Origin: Vibrio stylophorae
GTDB lineage: Bacteria > Pseudomonadota > Gammaproteobacteria > Enterobacterales > Vibrionaceae
Reading direction: 5' to 3'
Length of the DNA stretch: 64,000 nucleotides
NCBI RefSeq assembly: GCF_921293875.1
Contig: NZ_CAKLDI010000002.1
Coordinates: 1-64,000 of the forward strand
Shown: positions 9,113 to 18,887 of the stretch, one piece after another
How the letters are laid out: every line of letters starts with the position of its first letter
Position numbering within the stretch: the stretch's first letter is position 1
Made by a program: the position numbers and the translations under genes
Notes under the pieces: model-generated
Seen by the model: the letters and a program-made list of their open reading frames with translations, nothing else
What the model was told of the DNA's origin: nothing
The model's database searches: none

Positions 9113-9700
9113 ATGAAAAAACTAATGATTGCCATGGCGAGTGTATTGGCTGCGAGCCACGCCTATGCCGCGGAAAATATTAAATATGTCTGCCAGTTTG
9201 ATAATGCTGAGCGGATCATTGAAGTACGTTATACCAACAGCCCTGACGCTTTGCCTTGTGAAGTTAATTACAGCAAAAATGGTCAAGATGAAGTGCTGTG
9301 GCGCGCGTCAAATACACCGGGTTATTGCGAAAGCAAAGCGGCTGATTTAGTTGAAAAGCAAAAAGCATGGGGTTGGGATTGCACCAAGCTCTCTGAAACT
9401 GCCAGCGTCAATCTATCTGAAGGTGCCACTGAAGCGGTTGAAGCGGCGGTCGATGCTGAGCTTGCGGATCAGCAGCAAGCCTCACAAGGCAATTTAGACG
9501 CGCAGGTAGAAGAGGCCAAAGCAGCCGTTGATGCTGAAGCGCAAGTTTTGAATGAGTTATCTGAGCAGGGCAAAGCCGAACTCGATGCACAGAGCCAAGC
9601 GGTTGAAGTGCAAGCTGAAGAAGTTCAGGTCGATGGTCAAGCCGTTGAAGCGCAAGTAGAAGAAGTTGTGGAATCCACAGCAGACAGCGCTGCACAGTAA
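9113..9700 (+). CDS. Secreted protein with Ala/Glu/Gln/Val-rich helical tail
   Basis: A 195-residue exported protein. MKKLMIAMASVLAASHAYA is a clear signal peptide. Residues 20-95 hold four cysteines (about 28, 50, 74, 86) that could form two disulfides in a compact periplasmic domain. Residues 100-195 are low-complexity and acidic, with recurring units such as AVDAEAQ, QAVEVQAEEV and QAVEAQVEEV, probably a long helix or coiled coil. The ATG follows AGGAG. A strong terminator follows directly, so the gene is monocistronic. Function unknown. Confidence 0.8.
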   Translation: MKKLMIAMASVLAASHAYAAENIKYVCQFDNAERIIEVRYTNSPDALPCEVNYSKNGQDEVLWRASNTPGYCESKAADLVEKQKAWGWDCTKLSETASVNLSEGATEAVEAAVDAELADQQQASQGNLDAQVEEAKAAVDAEAQVLNELSEQGKAELDAQSQAVEVQAEEVQVDGQAVEAQVEEVVESTADSAAQ

Positions 9701-9722
9701 ATCGATGACATTCATGAAAAAA

Positions 9723-9748
9723 TAGGACGCCTAGCGTCCTATTTTTTT
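9723..9748 (+). terminator. Rho-independent terminator
   Basis: Stem TAGGACGC/GCGTCCTA with a 3-base loop and seven Ts, ending the secreted-protein gene. Confidence 0.88.
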
Positions 9749-9815
9749 ACTTCGCATCTTGGTCTTTTGAGTGTCCATGTTAGAGTGTGAACATCATTTC
9801 AAGGTGCTGTAATTT

Positions 9816-11246
9816 ATGAAAAATATCCCATCTAATCCCTGTGATTACCCCGTTTGGTATGATCGCCATAAAATTCAGCACGCTTTGCTTTGGCTGGCAC
9901 TTTTGGTGCCGCTCTTTTTCGTCAGTTACAACTTTACCAACCATTGGGCCGAAAGTTTGCCCGAAGTAGGGCATGTGGTTTTTGATTGGGAAACGCAGAT
10001 CCCTTTATGGGCTTGGACCATTGTGCCCTATTGGTCCATTGACTTACTTTATTGTTTGGTGTTTTTACTGGCCAGTAATCGTCATGAGCTCAATCGTATG
10101 GGGTTGCGCTTACTGACGGCACAACTCATTTGTATCAGCTGTTTTATGCTTTGGCCGCTGCAATTTTCATGGCCAAGGCCAGAACTCAGTGGTTTTTTTG
10201 CTTCTTGGTTTGAGCTGTTAATGAGTTTTGACCGCCCCTTTAATCAAGCGCCCTCACTGCACATCACATTGCTGATGATCCTTTGGGTGAGTTTTGCTTC
10301 GCATGCGCGCGGCATTTGGCGTTGGTTGGTACATGTATGGTTTGCGCTGATTGGGTTGTCTGTTCTCACGACTTGGCAGCACCATTTTATTGATGTCCCC
10401 ACAGGGATGCTCGCAGGGTTTCTGGCTGTGTGGTTGTGGCCCGTGTCTGGCTCATCCCCACTTTGTGCTTGGCGAAAGCCAACCATTGATCGTCGCCGTC
10501 GCTATCAGCTGGCTTTTAGCTATTTGATGGGGGCAATTTTGTTTGCCGGGATCGCCTATTCATTGGCACCAACTGGTCTTTGGTTGCTGTGGGCAAGCGC
10601 GGCATTGGTGCTTGTTAGCCTTGCTTATGCGGGTCTTTCGGTGGCGGTCTTTCAGAAGCATGATCAAGGCGTTCAAAGTATTGCTGCGCGCTGGCTATTG
10701 GCGCCATATTTGTTTGCCGCACGTATCAATCAGTGGTGCTGGACGAGACGTCTAGCGCCGCGAGATGAAATTGCACCCGGGGTTTGGCTCGGTCGTTTGC
10801 CTGCGCGTAATGACATGGATGCGCAGCAGCTGGCATGGCTTGATTTAACGGCTGAAATTTCAGCGCCACATCGGCCGAAACACTATCACTGCTTGCCCCA
10901 TTTAGATCTAGTGGTGATGGACGCGGCGACGATTGCTGCTGCGGTTGAGCAGCTTGAACTGATGCGTCAGCAAGGCCCTGTATTGGTATGTTGCGCCCTT
11001 GGATTTTCGCGCAGCGCCGTGGTGGCATGCGCTTGGTTGCTGCTTTATGGTGAGGAGAAAAATTGTGCCAAGGTGATTTTTGATGTGAGGAATATTCGCC
11101 CTTGGGTTCATTTGTCTTATCACCAGCAACGCGAACTTGAATATTGGTGGCAGGCGCAGCAGGGCGGCGATGTGATGGCGCAAGCCGGTGAATATGATCA
11201 AGGCCCATCACAGGAGCAAAGGGAAAATGAAAACCATGTCCAGTAG
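9816..11246 (+). CDS. PAP2 / dual-specificity phosphatase fusion membrane protein
   Basis: A 476-residue membrane protein. The N-terminal half has about eight membrane segments and a PAP2-type lipid phosphatase region with PSLHITLL near 145 and HHFIDVPTG near 190, matching the SxxxH and HxxxD catalytic elements. The C-terminal 150 residues form a cytoplasmic dual-specificity phosphatase with the P-loop CALGFSR (CX5R). The same fusion is known from E. coli YnbD. Likely substrates are lipid phosphates for the first domain and phosphoinositide-like or protein phosphates for the second; neither is shown here. It overlaps the start of the next gene by 20 bases, so they form an operon. Confidence 0.85.
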   Translation: MKNIPSNPCDYPVWYDRHKIQHALLWLALLVPLFFVSYNFTNHWAESLPEVGHVVFDWETQIPLWAWTIVPYWSIDLLYCLVFLLASNRHELNRMGLRLLTAQLICISCFMLWPLQFSWPRPELSGFFASWFELLMSFDRPFNQAPSLHITLLMILWVSFASHARGIWRWLVHVWFALIGLSVLTTWQHHFIDVPTGMLAGFLAVWLWPVSGSSPLCAWRKPTIDRRRRYQLAFSYLMGAILFAGIAYSLAPTGLWLLWASAALVLVSLAYAGLSVAVFQKHDQGVQSIAARWLLAPYLFAARINQWCWTRRLAPRDEIAPGVWLGRLPARNDMDAQQLAWLDLTAEISAPHRPKHYHCLPHLDLVVMDAATIAAAVEQLELMRQQGPVLVCCALGFSRSAVVACAWLLLYGEEKNCAKVIFDVRNIRPWVHLSYHQQRELEYWWQAQQGGDVMAQAGEYDQGPSQEQRENENHVQ

Positions 11247-11649
11247 CTATCGACCGCTCAGCGCTTTGTTGGCGCAATATCGGCTATGGTCACGCGTCGG
11301 CGATCTATTGATATTGGCGGCTTTATTTTCTCCCCTATGGATGGGGCTACATGCACTGGGATGTCTACTGATTACGTTAATGATCGTGTTTTGGCTATGG
11401 GGAAAATATTGCGCGACTCGCGTGGCTATTGATGCGGCGATGTTTACGCAGTTGGATGGGCAGAGCGCAGAACAAGCGATCTTCCTTTTTGATCAGCAGT
11501 TAACGCAGAGCTTTGGCAAAGCGCCATCATTGAAGCGAGATATGCCGTCTCGCGTGCAAGGCGCCATGCGCTGGTTTCGCCGCTTGCTATGGACCCAGAT
11601 ATTGATCGCAGCGCTGCTGTTATTACACTACGGCGTGCGATTTATGTGA
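11227..11649 (+). CDS. Small inner-membrane protein coupled to the PAP2/DSP gene
   Basis: A 140-residue protein with two hydrophobic segments near 25-60 and one at the C-terminus. I chose ATG 11227 (MKTMSS) because it follows AAAGGGAAA; the frame is open further upstream inside the previous gene. The 20-base overlap suggests translational coupling with the phosphatase. The central part (SAEQAIFLFDQQL, then basic residues) faces the cytoplasm. No family recognised; it may assist the phosphatase. Confidence 0.75.
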   Translation: MKTMSSSYRPLSALLAQYRLWSRVGDLLILAALFSPLWMGLHALGCLLITLMIVFWLWGKYCATRVAIDAAMFTQLDGQSAEQAIFLFDQQLTQSFGKAPSLKRDMPSRVQGAMRWFRRLLWTQILIAALLLLHYGVRFM

Positions 11650-11844
11650 TCTTTTCGCATCGCGCACATCATCGATTGCAAGTGCGGCGCTGGGATTGCC
11701 AGCTCTCTCACAAATTATAAAGTGCGTTGGGCATCCCGCCCATTCAATGATTTAATAAGCGGCGATTGCCACCTTGGATGTCCATTTTGACTTTGAGATG
11801 GCCATGGTCGTTTGAATTTTATTTAGCAGGGGAATTGAGGCGCA

Positions 11845-13086
11845 ATGCGCATTCTTCATACATCTGATTGGCATTTAGGCCAGCATTTTGTCACCAAAAG
11901 CCGTCAGGCTGAGCACAAAGCATTTCTCGATTGGTTGCTTACGCAAGTAGACACTCATCGAGTGGATGCGGTGATTGTAGCCGGTGATATTTTTGATACT
12001 GGCGCGCCGCCAAGCTATGCGCGTGAGCTACTCAATGCCTTTATTGTGTCGCTGCAAAACTATCAATGCCAGTTGGTGCTATTGGCTGGTAATCACGACT
12101 CAGTGGCAACGCTCAACGAGTCAAAGCAATTGGTGGCTTGCCTCAATACCCATGTAATTGCTGCCGTGAGTGATGATTACGAGTCGCAGATGATTGCGCT
12201 GAAGAACAAGCAAGGTGAATTGGGGCTGCTATTGTGCGCCGTGCCCTATATTCGCTCACGCGATCTGCTGAAAAGTCGCAGTGATGAATCGGCGCAAGAG
12301 AAGAAACAGGCTCTACAACAGGCGATCAGCGATCACTATCATGCGCTCTATGATCTCGCCAAAATGCGCCAAGCTGAAGCAGCTTCGCCCGTGGCCATCA
12401 TGGCGACAGGGCATTTAATGGCCGCAGGTAGCATTGCCAGTGAATCGGTGCGCGATCTGTATGTGGGAACCCTAGATGCATTGCCAGCCAGCGCTTTTCC
12501 AGCGGTGGATTATGTGGCTTTGGGACATATTCACCGTAGCCAGCGGGTGGCGCAAAGCGATCATATTCGCTACTGCGGCTCGCCCATTGCCCTTAGTTTT
12601 GATGAAGTGCGCCAGCAAAAAGAGGTGTTGATGGTGGACTTTGCCCAAGGTGCATTAGAAAAGGTCACACCTTTGGCGGTGCCTTGTTTTCAGCCGATGG
12701 CTCTGATTAAAGGCAATGTCACCGATATTGAGGTGGCATTAAAGCCCTATCAAAGCGATACGGATACCGCAACTGAAGGGCAACGGGTATGGCTGGATGT
12801 GGAAATTAACTCCAATGCACACCTGAGTGATATTCAGCGACATATTCAGCAGTTAACGGCAGATCTGCCGGTGGAAGTATTGCTACTACGCCGCGCAAAA
12901 AGTGAGCGCTTACAAGCGATTGAGCGTCAGGCAAAAGAAACCTTATCGGAGCTGACGCCGCAGGATGTCTTTGAACGTCGTATGGGACAACAGCCGGATC
13001 TTGATGAAGCGCGTCAGCAGCGTTTGCGCCACTGTTTTCAAGAAGTGCTGACTCAGCTCAATGATATGCCGGAGGAGCAAGCATGA
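11845..13086 (+). CDS. sbcD: Exonuclease SbcCD subunit D (nuclease)
   Basis: A 413-residue Mre11-type metallophosphoesterase. Metal-binding motifs appear in order: TSDWHLGQ near 7, AGDIFDTG near 46, AGNHDS near 83, TGHLM near 190 and LGHIHRS near 225. With SbcC it cuts hairpins and protein-blocked DNA ends, which matters for palindromes at replication forks. The ATG follows AGGGGAATTG. It overlaps sbcC by ATGA (13083-13086), the usual operon arrangement. Confidence 0.97.
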   Translation: MRILHTSDWHLGQHFVTKSRQAEHKAFLDWLLTQVDTHRVDAVIVAGDIFDTGAPPSYARELLNAFIVSLQNYQCQLVLLAGNHDSVATLNESKQLVACLNTHVIAAVSDDYESQMIALKNKQGELGLLLCAVPYIRSRDLLKSRSDESAQEKKQALQQAISDHYHALYDLAKMRQAEAASPVAIMATGHLMAAGSIASESVRDLYVGTLDALPASAFPAVDYVALGHIHRSQRVAQSDHIRYCGSPIALSFDEVRQQKEVLMVDFAQGALEKVTPLAVPCFQPMALIKGNVTDIEVALKPYQSDTDTATEGQRVWLDVEINSNAHLSDIQRHIQQLTADLPVEVLLLRRAKSERLQAIERQAKETLSELTPQDVFERRMGQQPDLDEARQQRLRHCFQEVLTQLNDMPEEQA

Positions 13087-16000
13087 AAATTTTAAGCTTG
13101 CGATTGCAAAACATTAACTCGCTCAAGGGCGAATGGAAAATCGATTTTCGACTTGAGCCTTTTAATAGCAATGGATTATTTGCCATTACCGGTGCCACGG
13201 GCGCGGGTAAAACCACGCTGCTCGATGCCATCTGTTTAGCGCTTTATCACCAAACACCACGCTTGCAAGTGAGCCCTTCGCAAAACGAGTTGATGACTCG
13301 GCAAACCGCAGAATGTTTGGCCGAAGTTGAATTTGAAGTGAAAGGCAAGGGTTATCGCGCCTTTTGGAGTCAGCGCCGCGCCAAAGATCATCCTGATGGG
13401 AAATTGCAGCCGCCCAAGGTGGAGCTGGCTGAGATTGAAACGGGCACCATTTTAGCCGATAAGGTTCGTGAAAAATTAGACCTTACCGCGCAACTTACGG
13501 GGCTTGATTTTGGTCGCTTTACTAAATCGATGCTGCTGTCTCAGGGGCAATTTGCCGCTTTTTTAAATGCGCAGCCTAATGAGCGCGCAGAGCTGCTAGA
13601 AGAGCTCACGGGCACTGAGATTTACGGTCAAATCTCACAGCAGGTCTATGATAATTACCGCGATGCCAAAGGCGCACTGGATTTGCTGGTGGCGCGTGTC
13701 GATAGCGTTGAAGTGCTCAATGATGATGCCCGCCAATCGCTTCGCCAAGAGCATCAAAGTCTTGCTGCAAGCTATCAAAGCCTTAGTCAGCAGCAACAAG
13801 TGCTGCGAGATATCAAAGTTTGGCTAGAGAAAAACCATGCGTTGAGCGCCCAACATGTACAAGCCGAATTGGCGCTGCATCAAGCCAATGATAAATACAA
13901 ACTGCATCAAAATGACTTAGAAGCCTTGGCGAAAAGTGAGCCAGCTGAAAAGCTGCGCCCTTATCTCAATGAGCGCGATGAATCGGATCAGGCGTGCCAA
14001 AAAATGGCCGGTCGCATTAGTCAATTGGTGCAAGAAAAGCAGCAGGCGCAGGGCGTTTATGAAACGCACTTGCAGCATTTTGAAAAAGAGCTGCTGAATT
14101 ATCGCAACGTCCGCTATCAGCGCGATAGCCAAGAGTCGCTGATTAATGACAAAGTGGTACCGCTGGATAATCGCATCGAGCGACTTCGCCAAGATGCAGA
14201 AGAGCGCGAAAAACTGCGCCAAGAAACGCAAATTCAGTGGCAACAAACCAAGCAGCATGAAGAGCATGTCGAGCATAACTTGCGCGACACCATCACCAGC
14301 TTAGATGCGATCAGTCGTTATCAGCGCTTGCATACACACCATCAATCTATCGGTGAGCATCTGCAAGCTTGGCGCGGCTTATTGCAAAATATGGCGCAAG
14401 GTGAGCAAGACCAAGAACAGTTGGTCAAAAAACAGCAAAGCCTCGCCGCTCAGGTACAAGAGCGAAAAGATCGCCATCAGCAGCTACAAAACGAGCTTTT
14501 TGCGCAGCAGCAAAATTTGAATCAAGAGGTCGCCCAACTCACCGATGCGGAAAAAGAGTTGGCTTCTTTGCGACAAAACCATGGCTTGGAGCATGCGCTC
14601 AAAACACAGCTGGCTGAAGATCAACTGAAACGGCCGCAGCTCAATCAGCTTTTATTGATGAGCCAGCGTTATCAAGATCAGTGGCAAGCAGCGCAAAAGC
14701 AGCAGCAACTTTGTGGTCAGCTCAATGATGAAAAGCAAAAGCAGCAGCAACGTTTTGATCAGGTGCATCGTCAGCTTGAAGGGCTTAAAAATCACTTTGA
14801 GGATCTGCAATCGCTGCTTATGCGCGAGCAGCAAATTGTCTCGCTGCAGCAGCATCGTCAAAAATTGCAACCGGATGAAGCTTGTCCTTTATGTGGCTCA
14901 ACGGAGCATCCTGCCATTGAAGCTTATGGACTGGTGGTGCTGAGTGAAACCGAGCAGCGAGTGAATCATCTCAAAGCGCAACTGCAGCAGGAACAACATG
15001 AGCATGAGATGTTGTTAAGCCAAGTGCAGGCGCTCACCATGCAAGAGCAGCAAGCCAGTAGTAGCTGTAGTGAACTTGAGCTGAGCCTAGAAACCATGGC
15101 GCTGAATTGGCAAGCACAATGCGATGCCATGAATATTGTTTTGGCCATTGATGCGCCAGATGAGGTGAAGCGCTACGTCAATGAATATGACCAAGCGGTT
15201 GCTGCGATCAATGCTCAGCTTGAGGCGATGGCAAAAGCGCAAAGCCAGATTAGCGCGCAGAAAGATTTAGTGGCGCAGGCGGCGCAATCAGCGCAGGCCA
15301 CCCAGCAACAAATTGAGCTTAATCAGGCTGAATATGGCAGTACTAAGACACAGTTAGAGCTACTGACTAGTCAGTTGGTCAAGCTAGAAGATAAGCTGCA
15401 TGAGATGCAGCAAGCCTTAAAATCTCAGCTTGAGCCACTTGGTTTTGCCATGCCCATGGTCTCTGAGCACAGCACTTGGCTTAAACAGCGCTTGCAAGAT
15501 TGGCAAAAGTGGCAGGAAAGCTCAGAACAGCGGCAAAAAGCAAACGAGCGACAAGCCATGCTGCAACAAGAGCTTCGCCATGCTCACCAGCAATTAAGTG
15601 AACTCAGTGTGCGTCGTGAAGGACATCGCGCCGCGCTAGAAGCTTTATATAGTGAGCTCGAAAGCCATCAAAATCAGCGCTACGCGACCTTTGGCGATCA
15701 ATTGGTTCAAGATGTGCGCCAGCAGTTGCGTGAAACCTTTGCTGTGGCAGAGGCTGGCTTTACCAAAGCGCAGCAACGCAAACAGGAATTGGAAGGTGAA
15801 AATATTCGCCGCGATGGTGAAATTACCGCATTGCGCCAGCAGCAAAGCGATCTGTTAGGGCGCGCAGAGCAAAGCCGTCGCCAGCTGCAGCAGATGCTTG
15901 CTGAAGTTGGATTTGAAAGTGAGCAGCAGCTGTTGGACGCCTTGTTGCCGCAATCGCAACAAGCACTTTTGCAAGCATTAAAGCGCGATCTCGAATCCGA

Positions 16001-16766
16001 AATGGTGGCCTCAAAGGCTGCGGTGGCGCAGCTTTCTTCTCAGGTGCAGCAGCACTTGTCGCAAAAACCAGAGCAGATGAGCGGCGCGCCATCGGTGGCC
16101 ATGCTTGCGCAGCAATTGGCGGAAGTCGCGGAAAAGGTGAATCAAAATATGCAGCGCACCGGTGAGTGTCGCCATATTTTAGAAGCGGATAATCGTCGCC
16201 GCGCGCAGCAGCAAGATTTGATGACGCAGGTTGCTAAAGAGCAGCAGCGCTATGAAGATTGGTCCTATATGGCGGAGCTCATTGGCTCTGCCGATGGCGC
16301 GAAATTCCGCCGCTTTGCGCAGGGCTTAACGCTGGATCATCTGGTCTATCTCGCCAATAAACAGCTCGCAAGTTTACATGGTCGTTATCTTCTGCAGCGT
16401 AAACCATCACAAGCGCTGGAGCTGGAAGTCGTGGATACGTGGCAAGCAGATGCGGTGCGCGATACCAAAACTTTATCAGGGGGTGAAAGCTTCTTGGTGA
16501 GTTTGGCTCTGGCCTTGGCACTGTCTGATTTGGTGAGCCATAAAACCAGTATTGACTCGCTCTTTTTGGATGAGGGCTTTGGTACGCTGGATGCTGAAAC
16601 CTTAGATACGGCGATCAATGCATTGGATAATCTTAATGCCAGCGGCAAGATGATTGGTGTGATCAGCCATATTGAAGCGATGAAGGAGCGTATTCCGGTG
16701 CAAATTGAGGTCAACAAACGCAATGGGATGGGTTATAGCGAGCTTGATGCCGACTATCGGATTTGA
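13083..16766 (+). CDS. sbcC: Exonuclease SbcCD subunit C (ATPase)
   Basis: A 1227-residue Rad50-like ATPase, longer than the 1048 residues in E. coli mainly in its coiled coils. Walker A is [13 protein letters not shown] near 37. The zinc hook CPLC lies near residue 601. The ABC signature LSGGES and Walker [13 protein letters not shown] lie near the C-terminus. Two very Gln- and Glu-rich coiled-coil arms flank the hook. The protein clamps DNA and powers SbcD cleavage. Translation is coupled to sbcD through ATGA. A bidirectional terminator at 16811 separates it from phnA. Confidence 0.97.
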   Translation: MKILSLRLQNINSLKGEWKIDFRLEPFNSNGLFAITGATGAGKTTLLDAICLALYHQTPRLQVSPSQNELMTRQTAECLAEVEFEVKGKGYRAFWSQRRAKDHPDGKLQPPKVELAEIETGTILADKVREKLDLTAQLTGLDFGRFTKSMLLSQGQFAAFLNAQPNERAELLEELTGTEIYGQISQQVYDNYRDAKGALDLLVARVDSVEVLNDDARQSLRQEHQSLAASYQSLSQQQQVLRDIKVWLEKNHALSAQHVQAELALHQANDKYKLHQNDLEALAKSEPAEKLRPYLNERDESDQACQKMAGRISQLVQEKQQAQGVYETHLQHFEKELLNYRNVRYQRDSQESLINDKVVPLDNRIERLRQDAEEREKLRQETQIQWQQTKQHEEHVEHNLRDTITSLDAISRYQRLHTHHQSIGEHLQAWRGLLQNMAQGEQDQEQLVKKQQSLAAQVQERKDRHQQLQNELFAQQQNLNQEVAQLTDAEKELASLRQNHGLEHALKTQLAEDQLKRPQLNQLLLMSQRYQDQWQAAQKQQQLCGQLNDEKQKQQQRFDQVHRQLEGLKNHFEDLQSLLMREQQIVSLQQHRQKLQPDEACPLCGSTEHPAIEAYGLVVLSETEQRVNHLKAQLQQEQHEHEMLLSQVQALTMQEQQASSSCSELELSLETMALNWQAQCDAMNIVLAIDAPDEVKRYVNEYDQAVAAINAQLEAMAKAQSQISAQKDLVAQAAQSAQATQQQIELNQAEYGSTKTQLELLTSQLVKLEDKLHEMQQALKSQLEPLGFAMPMVSEHSTWLKQRLQDWQKWQESSEQRQKANERQAMLQQELRHAHQQLSELSVRREGHRAALEALYSELESHQNQRYATFGDQLVQDVRQQLRETFAVAEAGFTKAQQRKQELEGENIRRDGEITALRQQQSDLLGRAEQSRRQLQQMLAEVGFESEQQLLDALLPQSQQALLQALKRDLESEMVASKAAVAQLSSQVQQHLSQKPEQMSGAPSVAMLAQQLAEVAEKVNQNMQRTGECRHILEADNRRRAQQQDLMTQVAKEQQRYEDWSYMAELIGSADGAKFRRFAQGLTLDHLVYLANKQLASLHGRYLLQRKPSQALELEVVDTWQADAVRDTKTLSGGESFLVSLALALALSDLVSHKTSIDSLFLDEGFGTLDAETLDTAINALDNLNASGKMIGVISHIEAMKERIPVQIEVNKRNGMGYSELDADYRI

Positions 16767-16810
16767 GTGCTGTTGTGCTCTAGCGTTATTGAAACACTCA
16801 TTTAAACATA

Positions 16811-16838
16811 AAAAAAGCAGCCAATTGGCTGCTTTTTT
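16811..16838. terminator. Bidirectional terminator between sbcC and phnA
   Basis: Perfect stem AAAAAAGCAGCC/GGCTGCTTTTTT around AATT. It has T runs on both strands and lies between convergent genes. Confidence 0.9.
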
Positions 16839-16871
16839 GTCACGACATATTCGTCATATGCGCGAAAGGAA

Positions 16872-17456
16872 TTACTGTTTTTTCAAGTAACAAGTCAATA
16901 GCACGATACGCGTACCGTTTACACGGCCTTCGATTTGCTCTGGGTTATCTGTCAAAGAGATACCACGAACCGCAGTACCACGTTTTGCAGTAAAGCCAGC
17001 GCCTTTTACGACAAGGTCTTTGATCAAAGTAACAGTGTCGCCAGTTTGTAGCTCGGTACCGTTGCTGTCAAAAGTTGGTACGGTTTTGGTTGCTTCAGCA
17101 AGAGCTAGACCTTCTTCTGCCCATGCTTTGGTATCTTCTTCAAGATAAAGCATATCAAGCAAGTCTTGCGCCCATGCTTCTGCATTGTTGCTTAGACGAG
17201 AAAGCATACGGAAAGCCATAACTTGCACTGCAGGGGTTTGGCTCCACATGCTGTCGTTTAGGCAACGCCAGTGGCTTGCGTTCAAATCGCTGTCACTGCC
17301 TTGAATTTGTTGTTCACAGGTAGCACAAGTCATGATCGCGCGATCGGTATCAGGCTGAGTGACTGGTGGTACTTCATAAACGCATAGGTCGTCAGTGCTA
17401 CCACAAAGTTCACAGGTTGAGCCGCTACGGGCGCGTAAGCTAGTTTCAAGTGTCAT
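16872..17456 (-). CDS. phnA: PhnA/YjdM-family zinc-ribbon protein
   Basis: A 194-residue protein with an N-terminal zinc ribbon formed by CELCGS near 17 and CATCEQ near 44, and a C-terminal SH3-like PhnA domain about 130-194 (DTVTLIKDL, then ending VLLTCYLKKQ). The name comes from the E. coli phosphonate locus, but the family is not required for phosphonate breakdown and its role is unclear. It is longer than the E. coli YjdM form, because of a helical middle of about 70 residues. Alone on its transcript; next upstream on the same strand is rarD. Confidence 0.88.
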   Translation of the reverse strand: MTLETSLRARSGSTCELCGSTDDLCVYEVPPVTQPDTDRAIMTCATCEQQIQGSDSDLNASHWRCLNDSMWSQTPAVQVMAFRMLSRLSNNAEAWAQDLLDMLYLEEDTKAWAEEGLALAEATKTVPTFDSNGTELQTGDTVTLIKDLVVKGAGFTAKRGTAVRGISLTDNPEQIEGRVNGTRIVLLTCYLKKQ

Positions 17457-17548
17457 GCCAAATGTCCTACATAAAATGAAGGCGTTATTATCCCCATTTC
17501 ACAGCGAATGAAAAGGGGGATCTATTCGGTAAAGGTGTAAGCGCTCGC

Positions 17549-18469
17549 TTACACCTGCGGAAGATTGCCGCCTGAATTGCGATGATGACGGTGTTTACGC
17601 AGTGCGTAAATCGCCTCAAGACTACAAAACAGTAAGCCACCCCAGATCAAAGCAAAGCTAACAGCTTTCACATTGTCAAAGATTTCGCCAAAGAACAGTA
17701 CCGCCAAAATAAACTGCAGGCTGGGCTCAATATATTGCATTAAGCCGACCATGGTCAGGCTGGTGCGATGTAGCGCTAGCGCAAAAAAGATCAGCGGCAC
17801 AAGGGTGACGGGAGCTGCACCAATATAAAGCAGCAAGGTCGTGGAATCACCGCCCAGAGCCACAGGCGTCCCCCAAATCGCATCGCCAATTAAAAAGAGC
17901 AGCGCAAAGGGCGCGAGCAGAATGTTCTCCAGCGTCACTGAGGTCATGGCATCAAATTCGACGTATTTTTTGCAAAGACCATAAAGCGCAAAAAAGCTAC
18001 CCATAATCAGTGCCAGCCATGGCAGTTCACCGTAGTGCCAGACCTGATAGGCAATGCCTAAAATACCTAAACAAACGGCGATACCTTGGGCGTAGGAAAG
18101 GCGCTCTTTTAGGATAAAGACCGCCAGCGCAATGGCAAACAGGGGATTGATAAAAAAGCCTAAACTCGCTGCCAACACCTGACCGTTGGCAATGGCCCAA
18201 GTAAATGCACACCAAGACACACTCATAATCAGCGCCGCAATGCCGCTAATCGCCACAGAACGTTTGTTTTTGAACACTTGGCGCCAATTGGGCATGGGTC
18301 TGCGTAGCAGCCAAAACACCAATAACATCGTGGGTACTGAGCAAAGAATACGCAGCGCCAATAGCTCTGGCATATCAGGCGCAGGCAAAAACTGATAATA
18401 AACGGGGAGTAGTCCCCAGAGCACAAAAGAAAAAGCGGCAAGCAGGTTGCCGGCACGGGTGGTTGCCAT
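17549..18469 (-). CDS. rarD: RarD-type EamA transporter
   Basis: A 306-residue inner-membrane protein with about ten membrane segments and the start typical of RarD (NLLAAFSFVLWGLLPVYYQ), followed by SVSWCAFTWAIANGQVLAAS and a conserved LMQYIEPS. RarD proteins are EamA-family permeases; the name came from chloramphenicol-related work, and the natural substrate is not firmly known. It starts with ATG 18469 and stands between phnA and the divergent nhaD region. Confidence 0.9.
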   Translation of the reverse strand: MATTRAGNLLAAFSFVLWGLLPVYYQFLPAPDMPELLALRILCSVPTMLLVFWLLRRPMPNWRQVFKNKRSVAISGIAALIMSVSWCAFTWAIANGQVLAASLGFFINPLFAIALAVFILKERLSYAQGIAVCLGILGIAYQVWHYGELPWLALIMGSFFALYGLCKKYVEFDAMTSVTLENILLAPFALLFLIGDAIWGTPVALGGDSTTLLLYIGAAPVTLVPLIFFALALHRTSLTMVGLMQYIEPSLQFILAVLFFGEIFDNVKAVSFALIWGGLLFCSLEAIYALRKHRHHRNSGGNLPQV

Positions 18470-18887
18470 GGATTGATCTTGTCATTGGTTAAGGTGTGGA
18501 TAGGCAGCGCTATTGTCGTTCTTTGTGCTTAAAGGTCAATCATCTTGAGGCAAAAGATGAGCGAAATATTTGGTGATGGCTTGATGGTACAGACGAAGAT
18601 AGTGAAAGGGGAGATGGTCAGCGTCGATGATAGTCGATGGTCGTTGATCATAGATGACGCAGCTAACGCCTTCGATTGCCTGAAGCGATCACTGAAATGC
18701 CCAATCAACATAAAGCGAGCTGGGATCTGTAGCGAAAGCTCAATCGCATCCAGCGCCCGCGATTTCCCCCTGTTACGTTCAATACTTTGTGCTTGCTCTG
18801 ACTTTTACAGTTCGCTTGGCGGCGAATAAAAAGATTGAAATTCAGTTCACTACAGTTAAATCAAGTTTATTGTATGAGGGTGGAACC
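18470..18887. other. Intergenic region between rarD and nhaD
   Basis: 418 bases between divergent genes. A 94-residue frame at 18545-18829 crosses it but has no ribosome site or recognisable sequence, so I do not call it. I see no strong hairpin or repeat. Confidence 0.5.

Noticed and set aside
13917-14276. Minus-strand 119-residue frame inside sbcC
   Set aside because: Antisense shadow of the Gln-rich coiled coil; sbcC is certain on the plus strand.
18640-18660. GATC-containing motifs as RctB iterons
   Set aside because: Single scattered TGATCA words, no clustered array of 11- or 12-mers; the origin lies outside the window.
18545-18829. 94-residue plus-strand frame between rarD and nhaD
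   Set aside because: No ribosome site, odd composition and no family resemblance; it ends inside the nhaD leader.
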